DNA from: Paraflavitalea devenefica
Lineage (GTDB): Bacteria; Bacteroidota; Bacteroidia; Chitinophagales; Chitinophagaceae
Direction: 5' to 3'
Assembly (NCBI RefSeq): GCF_011759375.1
Contig: NZ_JAARML010000002.1
Span: 2,232,001-2,296,000 of the forward strand
DNA length: 64,000 nucleotides
Shown: positions 9,742 to 17,716 of the stretch, piece after piece
Position numbering within the stretch: the first letter of the stretch is position 1
Layout of the letters: each line of letters opens with the position of its first letter
The notes under the pieces: generated by a model
Database searches by the model: none
What the model was told of the DNA's origin: nothing
Seen by the model: the letters and a program-made list of their open reading frames with translations, nothing else
Position numbers and translations under genes: made by a program

Positions 9742-11088
9742 ATGACACACAAATCGTTACAGCATATCCTTTTAATACCGGCTCTTTGGCTGGTCCTGGC
9801 AAAACCCCTGCAGGCGCAGGTTCATGTCCATCCCGATTCCATCAGGCATAAGATGCAATGGTATGCCGATGCCAAACTGGGCATTTTTATTCATTGGGGT
9901 ATTTATGCAGTGGAGGGTATTGGTGAAAGCTGGAGCTTCTTCAATAAGGAGATCAGCCATAAGGATTACATGAAACAACTGGATGGCTTTACTGCCGCCC
10001 GTTATAAACCCGCAGCATGGGCTGCCCTCATTAAAGAAAGCGGCGCCCGCTATGCAGTGATCACCACCAAGCACCATGATGGCGTAGCGCTTTGGCCCAC
10101 TGCTCAACAACATTATAGTGTGCCGGCGCATACACCTGCCCGGCGTGATGTATTGACACCTTTTTACCAGGCCCTGGATAAACAAGGCATTAAACGCGGC
10201 GCTTATTTTTCCCTGATTGATTGGAGTCATCCTGATTATCCTGGCTTCCTGCGCGACAGCGGTCGCTACCGTATTGCCGATGACCCGCAACGCTGGCAAC
10301 GGTTCCGTACATTCTTCCAGGCGCAGATCAATGAACTGAACCGGGCCTATCATCCGGACCTCTGGTGGTTTGATGGAGACTGGGAGCACAGCGCCGAAGA
10401 GTGGGAGGCGCTGGCAGTACGTACAAGCATCCTGCGCGAAACGCCGGGCGCCATCATTAACGGCCGCCTGAAAGGATATGGTGATTATGATACGCCCGAA
10501 CAAAACTTCCCGGTTACCCGGCCGGCTTTCCACTGGTGGGAGCTGTGCATGACCATCAATAACAACTGGGGGTATCAGCCAAAAGATACGGCCTGGAAAA
10601 CACCCTATGAGGTCATCACCATCTTTGCCGATGTAATTGGCAATGGGGGTAATATGCTGCTGGATATTGGTCCCCAAGCAGATGGTTCCATACCACCGCA
10701 GCAGGTACAGGTATTGAAAGAACTGGGCCGGTGGACCAAAAAACACGAAGCAGCTATCTATGCTACACTGGGTGGTATTGCACAGGGACATTTTTACGGC
10801 CCTACCACCTTATCCAAAGATTCATCTACCCTCTATTTATTTATACCGGCAAAAACAACCGGGCAGGTAGTCGTGAAAGGACTGAAGAATGCCATTAAGG
10901 AAATAAAAGTGATCGGTAAGGGACAGTTGCTGCAACATAAGATCGTGGGCAAGATTTCCTGGAGCCCCGTGCCGGGACTGGTATACATTCCTATACCGGC
11001 TGCTGTGCAGGATGAGTATATGACTGTACTGGCGCTGCAACTGGATGGCCCCGTACGGCTGTACAGGGGGCAGGGTGGGCTTAACTGA
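9742..11088 (+). CDS. Alpha-L-fucosidase, GH29 family
   Basis: A 448-residue exported enzyme. The signal peptide (MTHKSLQHILLIPALWLVLAKPLQAQ) selects the ATG at 9742 over an in-frame GTG at 9700. The GH29 barrel shows WYADAKLGIFIHWGIYAVEG, a YAVITTKHHDGVALWP strand (the KHHDG signature) and HPDLWWFDGDWE, where D211 is the likely nucleophile. Further conserved pieces are NGRLKGYGDYDTPEQ and the NGGNMLLDIGPQADGSIP signature. A short beta-rich C-terminal domain follows. It should remove alpha-L-fucosyl residues from glycans in the periplasm. It is convergent with the next gene (9 bases apart) and may serve together with GH95 at 38 kb. Confidence 0.92.
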   Translation: MTHKSLQHILLIPALWLVLAKPLQAQVHVHPDSIRHKMQWYADAKLGIFIHWGIYAVEGIGESWSFFNKEISHKDYMKQLDGFTAARYKPAAWAALIKESGARYAVITTKHHDGVALWPTAQQHYSVPAHTPARRDVLTPFYQALDKQGIKRGAYFSLIDWSHPDYPGFLRDSGRYRIADDPQRWQRFRTFFQAQINELNRAYHPDLWWFDGDWEHSAEEWEALAVRTSILRETPGAIINGRLKGYGDYDTPEQNFPVTRPAFHWWELCMTINNNWGYQPKDTAWKTPYEVITIFADVIGNGGNMLLDIGPQADGSIPPQQVQVLKELGRWTKKHEAAIYATLGGIAQGHFYGPTTLSKDSSTLYLFIPAKTTGQVVVKGLKNAIKEIKVIGKGQLLQHKIVGKISWSPVPGLVYIPIPAAVQDEYMTVLALQLDGPVRLYRGQGGLN

Positions 11089-11097
11089 CAGTCCATC

Positions 11098-13524
11098 TTA
11101 CCGGATCAGCATTACTATTCCTTTTCTGTAAACAGTGCCACAGGTAGTAGTAGCTTTTACCTGGTACATATATCCGCCGCCCGGCTGTAATGCCCCTTTG
11201 TATGTACCATTCCAGCATTGTGTCGGATTACTGGTGTGAAAAACACGCTCGCCCCATCTGTTGAATACTTCAAATTGCAAGGATGTTACCTTGCCCCAAT
11301 ACTTTAAACCAAAGCAGTCATTATTATGATCATTATTGGGCGTAAAGGCGGAAGGCATGGCGTATTGGTTGAGTTGTTGGGTGAAGTCAACAGCTACTGT
11401 TATAGAGTCTCTGGCAACGCAGCCATTGCTGTTGGTGACCGTTACATAATAAGTAGTGGTTTGCAAGGGCGAAACAACAGGATTGGCTACGGTCAGGTCC
11501 GTAATCCCCGGCTGCGCATCCCACTGGTAAGTACGTCCGCCTGTAGCCTGGAGAACAGCCTGCCCGATCGAACAAGTAATGCTATTCGAGCTGGTGACTG
11601 ATGTTGCCGGCAGGGAATACACCGTAACCGGTACACTTAAGGTGGCTGTACGTTGACAGGTATTTTCCTTTATACGCACATCATAGCTGGTCGTTGTTGT
11701 TGGATATACCTGCAGTGAGGCAGTGTTGCCGGGGATAGGGATGTTGCCCGATGACCAGGCATATTCGTCTCCTCCGGAGGCCGTGAGCGATAGCGCTTCT
11801 CCTGGGCAAATAGGATTGACCGGCGCCACGGCAAATTGGGGCGCGGGATGAAGGGCTACTTTTACGGAATCTTTACTAAAACACCCGTTGCCTCCTTCCA
11901 CCAATACCACATATTCAGTAGGTGTTGAAGGAGAAGCTGTAGGATTAGGGATGGCTGTATTATTAAGTCCCTGCTGTGGCCACCAGGTATAAGCAACGGC
12001 GCCCGGCGCGGTGGCCGATAAGGGGGTAGTAGTCCCGGGGCAAATGGTAGCATCATTGCTGATGGTGATGGCAGGTGGGGCTTTGATGCCAATAACGACG
12101 GTATCTTTTGCTTCGCAGCCCTGCGCGTTGGTGCCTGTAACAATATAAGTGATGGGCTGTTCCGGCGTTGCAATGGGATTGGGAATGTTCTGGTTACTAA
12201 GGTATGTATTGGTATTCCATTGATACTGGCTGCCGCCGGTGGCCTGTAACGGGACCGGCTGACCGGCACAAACAGTGGTATCATCAATAGTGACCACCCG
12301 CATCTGGCATAAAGCTGCCGACGGGATAAAATAATCTTCCACTTCACCATCCTGCGCAAATCCGGTTGCGGGTTGGGCCGATGCAGCGTCTGATGAAAGG
12401 CGAAGCCTGAAACCATAGCCTGTCGCAGTTCCTGTTGGTAAAAAAGTCGGTAAGCCGGTCCATGTTAAGGTAGCAACAGTTGTATTGGGAGGAACTGTTA
12501 CGGAAACAGATTCATTATTATCAAACCTGCCATTCCTGTTGTAATCGAACCAGCCTGTCAGGTAGGCATCTTGCCCTGTTGTATTGCTCAATGCAACGGG
12601 AATACTGTAGGTGCCTGTATGGGTGTAAACGGGAAAGGCGCTGGCATTTTCTTCATCCACGCCGTTGGCATCATCATCCATCGATTCCTGCCCGTCGGCA
12701 TCAGGCGGCACGGTGCCTATATACAAAAACTGGTCTTTACGCACAGTTGGCAGGGGTGGCAGGTAATTACAACCGTTGACAGGCGTATACATTTGCCGGT
12801 GGTGCGCTACTCCATACGAAGCTGGCAGATCGCCACGGTCTACAGGCGCCAGGATGCCAAAAGCTGCAGCTATGCCACCCCGTTCAAGATGGTCAAACGT
12901 TGTGTTAATGGTCAATGTTCCGCTGGATGAGTTGGTCACGATCACAGGATTCTGTCCGGTGGCGGAAGACCCGCCATAAGTTTCGCTAATGGCAACCGTT
13001 TGTGTATTACAACCGGTTAATGGGTTGGTTGTTTGTGGTGAGTTCCTGAAAAAATCAGTTGCCTGCCAGTTACTGCCATCGGTTTGCAGCCTGATGATTT
13101 CGTTTATTGATCCCGCTTCTGCATCCGCAGCCACGAAAGTAAAAGCAGTGGGCATGCCTGCCCGGGTAGCTGTTATACGCATGGTAAAAGAACTGGTGCT
13201 GCCAGGCGTGAAGGCATATTGATACAGGGCAGGTTGGATCGCCGGATCGGTAAAATTGTACAGGAAATGAAGTACAGCGCCCTGCCAGGTATTCATGACC
13301 CGCGGGGTGGGAGCGTCTGGCGACACCTGCGAAAAGGTAATGGTCACCACCATACCGTCACTGGTCGTGAAAGTACGGGAAGCACCATTGGTGACCGTGA
13401 ATCCCGCCCAGTCAAACCACCATATTTCATTGCGTAGGTTCCCTGTTCCGGTGGTAGCATACTGAGCCGAAGTACATATATAAAAAAATAAGAGCAGGGT
13501 GAATGATAAAGATCGCTTAAGCAT
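11098..13524 (-). CDS. Large surface protein with GEVEDY and Ig-like repeats and CHU_C (T9SS type B) C-terminus
   Basis: An 808-residue secreted protein if started at the ATG at 13524, which yields the signal peptide MLKRSLSFTLLLFFYICTSAQ. The first third resembles the N-terminal fibril region of CshA-like adhesins (NEIWWFDWAGFTV, TLTINTTFDHLERGG). A GEVEDY domain follows (GWFDYNRNGRFDNNE ... DGEVEDYF). Then come several roughly 80-residue SprB/PKD-like repeats with the pattern CxGxxxxLxATGGxxYxW...NPxxxPxxxTxYxV. The end is a CHU_C domain (MPSAFTPNNDHNNDCF, VFNRWGERVF, KGIVMLIR), marking type IX secretion and surface anchoring. It is likely an adhesin or gliding-related surface protein; the ligand is unknown. 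Confidence 0.88.
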   Translation of the reverse strand: MLKRSLSFTLLLFFYICTSAQYATTGTGNLRNEIWWFDWAGFTVTNGASRTFTTSDGMVVTITFSQVSPDAPTPRVMNTWQGAVLHFLYNFTDPAIQPALYQYAFTPGSTSSFTMRITATRAGMPTAFTFVAADAEAGSINEIIRLQTDGSNWQATDFFRNSPQTTNPLTGCNTQTVAISETYGGSSATGQNPVIVTNSSSGTLTINTTFDHLERGGIAAAFGILAPVDRGDLPASYGVAHHRQMYTPVNGCNYLPPLPTVRKDQFLYIGTVPPDADGQESMDDDANGVDEENASAFPVYTHTGTYSIPVALSNTTGQDAYLTGWFDYNRNGRFDNNESVSVTVPPNTTVATLTWTGLPTFLPTGTATGYGFRLRLSSDAASAQPATGFAQDGEVEDYFIPSAALCQMRVVTIDDTTVCAGQPVPLQATGGSQYQWNTNTYLSNQNIPNPIATPEQPITYIVTGTNAQGCEAKDTVVIGIKAPPAITISNDATICPGTTTPLSATAPGAVAYTWWPQQGLNNTAIPNPTASPSTPTEYVVLVEGGNGCFSKDSVKVALHPAPQFAVAPVNPICPGEALSLTASGGDEYAWSSGNIPIPGNTASLQVYPTTTTSYDVRIKENTCQRTATLSVPVTVYSLPATSVTSSNSITCSIGQAVLQATGGRTYQWDAQPGITDLTVANPVVSPLQTTTYYVTVTNSNGCVARDSITVAVDFTQQLNQYAMPSAFTPNNDHNNDCFGLKYWGKVTSLQFEVFNRWGERVFHTSNPTQCWNGTYKGALQPGGGYMYQVKATTTCGTVYRKGIVMLIR

Positions 13525-13648
13525 GCAGGAACGACAGAAGTTTTTAAGGGTTGAATGATACAATTGCAATGTAAATCAATAACGCGGTTCTGCCTGAAAT
13601 ATGACGTATAGGAAATAGTTATCTTTGATCGTAAATGGGGCTGATAAT

Positions 13649-14323
13649 ATGACGAAAATAAAAGCTATAATTACCGGTGCTACCGGCATGGTAGGAGAAG
13701 GCGTATTGCATGAATGCCTGTTGCATCCGCAGGTGGAAGCGGTACTGGTCATCAACCGGAAGCCCTGCGGCGTAGCACATCCCAAACTGAAAGAGATCAT
13801 ACACGCGGATTTCTTCAACCTGCAGCCAGTTGAAGATCAGTTGAGCGGCTACAATGCCTGTTACTTTTGTCTGGGCATTTCTTCAGTAGGCGTTAAGAAG
13901 GACGATTACTATAAGACTACTTATACATTGACCATGCACGTGGCGGAAACACTGGTAAAGCTGAATCCAGGTATGACCTTCTGTTATATATCCGGCCGGT
14001 CAACCGACAGCAGTGAAAAAGGCAGGATACACTGGGCGCGGGTGAAGGGAAAAACAGAAAATGACCTGATGAAGCTGCCTTTCAAAAAAGTCTTTGCGGT
14101 GCGACCGGGTTTCATGAAGCCCACCAAAGGATTAAAAAATACCCTTCCCTTTTATAAATACATCAACTGGCTCTATCCCATTGGCCGGGCTTTATCTCCC
14201 GGCGGCTTTTGTGAGCTCCGCGAATTAGGATTGGCCATGATCCAGGCCATCAATCTTCCGGATGACAGGAAGGTGCTGGAAGGGAAGGACATTATTGCGT
14301 TGGCTAAAACTGCGACGACGTAG
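13649..14323 (+). CDS. NAD(P)-binding Rossmann-fold protein (atypical epimerase/HTATIP2-like)
   Basis: A 224-residue cytosolic protein from the ATG at 13649 (a TTG at 13625 would add 8 residues). The dinucleotide-binding motif GATGMVG lies in the first 15 residues (KIKAIITGATGMVGEGVLHECL). The body resembles short atypical SDRs: CYFCLGISS, YYKTTYTLTMHVAETL, FCYISGRSTD and VFAVRPGFMKPTKG. The classic YxxxK catalytic pair is not obvious, as in other NmrA/HTATIP2-like members, which may act as reductases or redox sensors. TATCTTTG at 13620-13627 matches a -7 box but no -33 element is evident. Its last 20 bases overlap the end of the convergent thioesterase gene. Confidence 0.82.
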   Translation: MTKIKAIITGATGMVGEGVLHECLLHPQVEAVLVINRKPCGVAHPKLKEIIHADFFNLQPVEDQLSGYNACYFCLGISSVGVKKDDYYKTTYTLTMHVAETLVKLNPGMTFCYISGRSTDSSEKGRIHWARVKGKTENDLMKLPFKKVFAVRPGFMKPTKGLKNTLPFYKYINWLYPIGRALSPGGFCELRELGLAMIQAINLPDDRKVLEGKDIIALAKTATT

Positions 14324-14771
14324 CTTCATTGATCTCCTTGCGCAACTCCGATAGTTTTATGGCATAAGCCTGTAGCTTTTTATCTTCTTCTGTTTGCGGT
14401 GTCCACGCAGGTACCGGAACGGTTTTGCCATTATCATCCACTGCCGCAAATACGATCACACAATGGGTGGTTTTGGTTTCCACTTTTGTTTTGGGATTGG
14501 TGGCCTTGATGTCTACTGCTATATGCATGCTGCTCCGGCCGGTATAAATGATCCGTGCCTGTACTTCTACAATTTCACCGATATGGATGGGATTGATAAA
14601 CCGGATGCCACCAACATATACTGTCACACAATACTGACTGCTCCAGTTTACTGCGCAGGTATAGCCTGCCTGGTCAATCCACTTCATCACTGCGCCTCCA
14701 TGTACCTTGCCACCGAAATTCACATCTGCAGGCTGACTTAAAAAACGAAACTTAACAATGTTGTCTGTCAT
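14304..14771 (-). CDS. Acyl-CoA thioesterase, hotdog fold
   Basis: A 155-residue cytosolic protein starting at MTDNIVKFRF (14771); an ATG at 14819 would overlap the terminator hairpin of the upstream gene, so the shorter start is preferred. The hotdog helix NFGGKVHGGAVMKWIDQAGYTCA carries the conserved loop and Asp of YciA/BACH-type acyl-CoA hydrolases. It is followed by VGGIRFINPIHIGEIVEVQARIIYTGRSSMHI and a V-E-T-K-T-T-H-C-V strand. It should hydrolyse acyl-CoA thioesters to free acid and CoA; chain preference cannot be read. The C-terminus (KLSELRKEINEATSSQF) is a short helix. The gene ends inside the last codons of the convergent epimerase-like gene. Confidence 0.9.
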   Translation of the reverse strand: MTDNIVKFRFLSQPADVNFGGKVHGGAVMKWIDQAGYTCAVNWSSQYCVTVYVGGIRFINPIHIGEIVEVQARIIYTGRSSMHIAVDIKATNPKTKVETKTTHCVIVFAAVDDNGKTVPVPAWTPQTEEDKKLQAYAIKLSELRKEINEATSSQF

Positions 14772-14801
14772 GTATTGCCGGAATTTGAAAGCGGAAGATA
14801 T

Positions 14802-14828
14802 AAAAAAAGAGGCTGACATGTGTCAGCC
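14802..14828 (-). terminator. Rho-independent terminator for the GHL10 gene
   Basis: GGCTGACA (14811-14818) and TGTCAGCC (14821-14828) form a perfect 8-bp stem with a 2-base centre. Read on the minus strand it is followed by TCTTTTTTT. It lies 30 bases after the stop of the glycosidase gene at 14858. Confidence 0.85.
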
Positions 14829-14857
14829 CCCTTTTAACAAAGCAAGACGGAATATCA

Positions 14858-17539
14858 TTACAACTTTATCAGCTTCACAGTCTGCACATTATTCCCCTGC
14901 TTCACCTGCAGGTAGTAAATACCGGGTCTGTAACCGGCGCCAAGCGTAAGCAGTCCATTAGCTGCCAGTCCGGTTCTTGACTCAACCGTGCTACCCGTAT
15001 TATCTGTCACTATAATACTCAAGGACTGCTGGGATGTGCTCAACGTGAGTACATAGAATTGATAAGGAGAAGGATTGGGGAATGTTTTCACGGTGAGTAT
15101 GCCATCCGGGAATGGATCATTGGGAATGCGCGGTACCCGCACAGGTACCTGTTGGGTGCTGGTATTGCCCGATGAATCAGTAGCGGTGATCGTGATCGTG
15201 TAGGTTCGTCCATTGCCAAACAGGCCACGCTCTGCCCGCAACTTCACATGATGTTCATCCACAATAACCCAGTCAGGCGCTAAATAACCATACAGACCAC
15301 CGGTTACCGGCTCATTGCTGGTAACAGAGAGGGTAGTGGTCACTGCTCCGCAATTATCAGTGGCCACATAATCAACCGCAACATCCTTCATCTGCAAATT
15401 AGGCGGCCATATCTCAGCCGGACTGGTGCTAACACTGGTAATCAGCGGACTTTCCTTGTCTTCTACAGTAACTGTATAGCTATAACCGGCTGCATTACCA
15501 GCTTCATCTGTTACTGTCCAGTTCACCAGTGTAGTACCGGGTTGGAAGGTGACACCCTGTAAGGTATTGGCTGCAACAGGGGCAGACGTCAAGCCTTTAT
15601 ACGTGAGGGTATAGGAATAAGCAAGTGTAGCGCTGCAATTGTCAGTGGCACCGATGTCCAGTTGTGTGCCGGCTGTGAAATCACAGGTGGCAGAGTCGGC
15701 CGCGAATACTTTTACAGTACCATTGCTGAGTGTGCTATCCAGGGCAGTGATCAGCGGAGCTATGCTATCCTGTATGGTGAGTGTAAACTCGCAGGAGGAA
15801 GCATTACCGCCTGCATCGGTAGCGGTCAATACGATTGCTACTGCGCCACTTCCATGGATAATGGTTCCGGCAGCCGGTGCTTGGGTAACAACAATGCCTG
15901 GCGCGTTGGTTTGTCCATTCACCAATGCCTGTGTGGTATAATCGGGTAGGGTAACTGCACAAGCTGTATCGAGGGTCAAGAATTGATTACCCGGACATAC
16001 AATCACCGGTGGCAGGTTGGAAGCGGTATTGGATACTACGCTCTCATTGTGAAAATGGTCCAGCGCGGTAACTGTATAATAATAAGTCGTTCCGGGAATC
16101 CCTGTTTTATCAGCAAAGACGGTGGTGTCTGTATTGGTTATGGCAAGGATATTATTGGCATTGCTGATGTCGATGACAGTGTCTTCCGAACGGTACACTA
16201 CAAAGCGGATGGCTCTGTTCAACTCATCAGCAGCAACACGTTTTGTCCAGTTCAATACAATGGAGTCTCCTGCATATTTTATAACCGTGAGTGAAGAAGG
16301 CGCTTCCGGCGCTGTACTATCACGCCAGGGCATGCGGGGGAGTAACGCAGGCTTCTGATAAAAGAATAACCGTAGGGAATCACGGAAACCCAGCTTGCTA
16401 CTGCTGCGCAGACTGTTGGTATTATAAATAGATTGTCCGTAAATATTAGGATACAACGGGTCTCTGTTGAGACGTACTTCATTGGGTATTTGGGAGGGGT
16501 TGGCCCAGTTAGTGCCTTGTGCAGGATCATTCACTTTATAGCCCGCCATGCCAATATAAATATGCCGGCCACTGGCCTGGTTATTCCACCAGGGAATAAT
16601 GACGGCATAGTTAGCGCCGGGCTGCCCGATATACCAATACACCTGCGGCGCAATATAATCCACCCATCCTTCCTGTAACCATTTTTTAGAATCAGCAAAC
16701 AGGGTGGTGTAATGTTCCAATCCGCTGGTAGGTGTACCAATAGCAGGATTGGTACTGTTGCGGTAGATGCCGGAAGGCGATACACCAAACTTCACCCAGG
16801 GTTTCATGATCTTGATTGTATCAGATACGCGTTGGATCAACAGGTTTACATTATCACGTCGCCAGTCGGCCCGGCTGGTGAAGCCGCGCGGGTCAAGGGC
16901 GAAAGAAGAATCATCATTATAGGGTGTAGTACCGGCAGGAGCAGCAGGCGGATAAAAATAATCATCGAAGTGGATACCATCTACTTCATAACGCTGAACA
17001 ATATCAGTGATCACGCTGGTAATATGGTCACGCACTACAGCCAGACCGGGGTCCAGCACGCGCAAGATGCCTTGGCTCAGCAACCAGTCGGGATGTTGTT
17101 TAGTCACATGGTTGGCGGCAAAGCCGGGAATATTGTTGGAGTTGGCGGCTGCCCGGTAGGGATTGAGCCAGGCATGGAATTCAATGCCACGTTTATGGCA
17201 TTCTTCAATCATGAATTGCATAGGGTCCCACGCTGGATTGGGCGCTTTGCCTTGTGTGCCGGTCAGGTCGGCCGACCAGGGTTCAATAGCGCTGGAGTAG
17301 AGGGCATCGCATTGGCTGCGCACCTGGATGTACAGGGTATTAAGACCTGTTGCTTTGTGGTGTTCAAGAAGGGTAAGGAAAGCGGCGCGCTGCTGCGCAG
17401 GCGTTTGTGTGCGGTTGGGCCAGTCAATATTGGCATACGTGGCAATCCACGCGCCACGCATTTCCCTTTTGGGAGGCTGCTGACCGAGCGCCAGCAGATT
17501 TACAGCTAATAACAATACAGCAAGTAAAGATCTTTTCAT
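14858..17539 (-). CDS. GHL10 (DUF187/YngK-like) glycosidase with FN3- and HYR-like domains and T9SS type A tail
   Basis: An 893-residue secreted protein started at MKRSLLAVLLLAVNLLALGQ (17539), a clean signal peptide. Residues about 22-400 form a GHL10 barrel: EMRGAWIATYANIDWPNRT, LNTLYIQVRSQCDALY, FHAWLNPYRAA, VDGIHFDDYFYPP and VDYIAPQVYWYIG. Then follow an FN3-like module (APSSLTVIKYAGDSIVLNW), two or three HYR-like modules (TDAGGNASSCEFTLTIQD, VTDEAGNAAGYSYTVTVED) and a T9SS type A sorting domain (VKTFPNPSPYQFYVLTLST ... GIYYLQVKQG ... VKLIKL). GHL10 relatives act on glycans, possibly peptidoglycan-like or amino-sugar polymers, but activity is poorly defined. The FAD oxidase lies upstream on the same strand, separated by 177 bases with a palindromic repeat. 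Confidence 0.88.
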   Translation of the reverse strand: MKRSLLAVLLLAVNLLALGQQPPKREMRGAWIATYANIDWPNRTQTPAQQRAAFLTLLEHHKATGLNTLYIQVRSQCDALYSSAIEPWSADLTGTQGKAPNPAWDPMQFMIEECHKRGIEFHAWLNPYRAAANSNNIPGFAANHVTKQHPDWLLSQGILRVLDPGLAVVRDHITSVITDIVQRYEVDGIHFDDYFYPPAAPAGTTPYNDDSSFALDPRGFTSRADWRRDNVNLLIQRVSDTIKIMKPWVKFGVSPSGIYRNSTNPAIGTPTSGLEHYTTLFADSKKWLQEGWVDYIAPQVYWYIGQPGANYAVIIPWWNNQASGRHIYIGMAGYKVNDPAQGTNWANPSQIPNEVRLNRDPLYPNIYGQSIYNTNSLRSSSKLGFRDSLRLFFYQKPALLPRMPWRDSTAPEAPSSLTVIKYAGDSIVLNWTKRVAADELNRAIRFVVYRSEDTVIDISNANNILAITNTDTTVFADKTGIPGTTYYYTVTALDHFHNESVVSNTASNLPPVIVCPGNQFLTLDTACAVTLPDYTTQALVNGQTNAPGIVVTQAPAAGTIIHGSGAVAIVLTATDAGGNASSCEFTLTIQDSIAPLITALDSTLSNGTVKVFAADSATCDFTAGTQLDIGATDNCSATLAYSYTLTYKGLTSAPVAANTLQGVTFQPGTTLVNWTVTDEAGNAAGYSYTVTVEDKESPLITSVSTSPAEIWPPNLQMKDVAVDYVATDNCGAVTTTLSVTSNEPVTGGLYGYLAPDWVIVDEHHVKLRAERGLFGNGRTYTITITATDSSGNTSTQQVPVRVPRIPNDPFPDGILTVKTFPNPSPYQFYVLTLSTSQQSLSIIVTDNTGSTVESRTGLAANGLLTLGAGYRPGIYYLQVKQGNNVQTVKLIKL

Positions 17540-17668
17540 ACGCGTTAGTTTTGCAGGTTTGTACCTAAAGTACAGAAAGGGCTGCAAAAATTTGCGACTT
17601 TAAGCCCGTGTGGATATTAAAATAACCTGCAAAAAAACGCAGCGATCTGTGAGCTTGTAGCACGGCTA

Positions 17669-17689
17669 TGCGAGGCTTGCAGCCTCGCA
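17669..17689. repeat. Perfect palindromic (REP-like) hairpin
   Basis: TGCGAGGCT (17669-17677), TGC, then AGCCTCGCA (17681-17689): a 9-bp perfect stem with a 3-base loop between two same-strand genes. No T-tract follows in either direction, so a REP-like interspersed palindrome is more likely than a terminator. Confidence 0.65.
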
Positions 17690-17716
17690 GTTCTATTTCA
17701 TTGCTTTCAGCAATAC

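Noticed and set aside
9772..10791. A 339-codon minus-strand open frame inside the GH29 fucosidase
   Set aside because: Shadow of the fucosidase; lacks protein-like character and a promoter.
13620..13627. TATCTTTG considered as a promoter -7 box of the epimerase-like gene
   Set aside because: No TTG element lies 18-21 bases upstream, so it stays only a note in that gene's entry.
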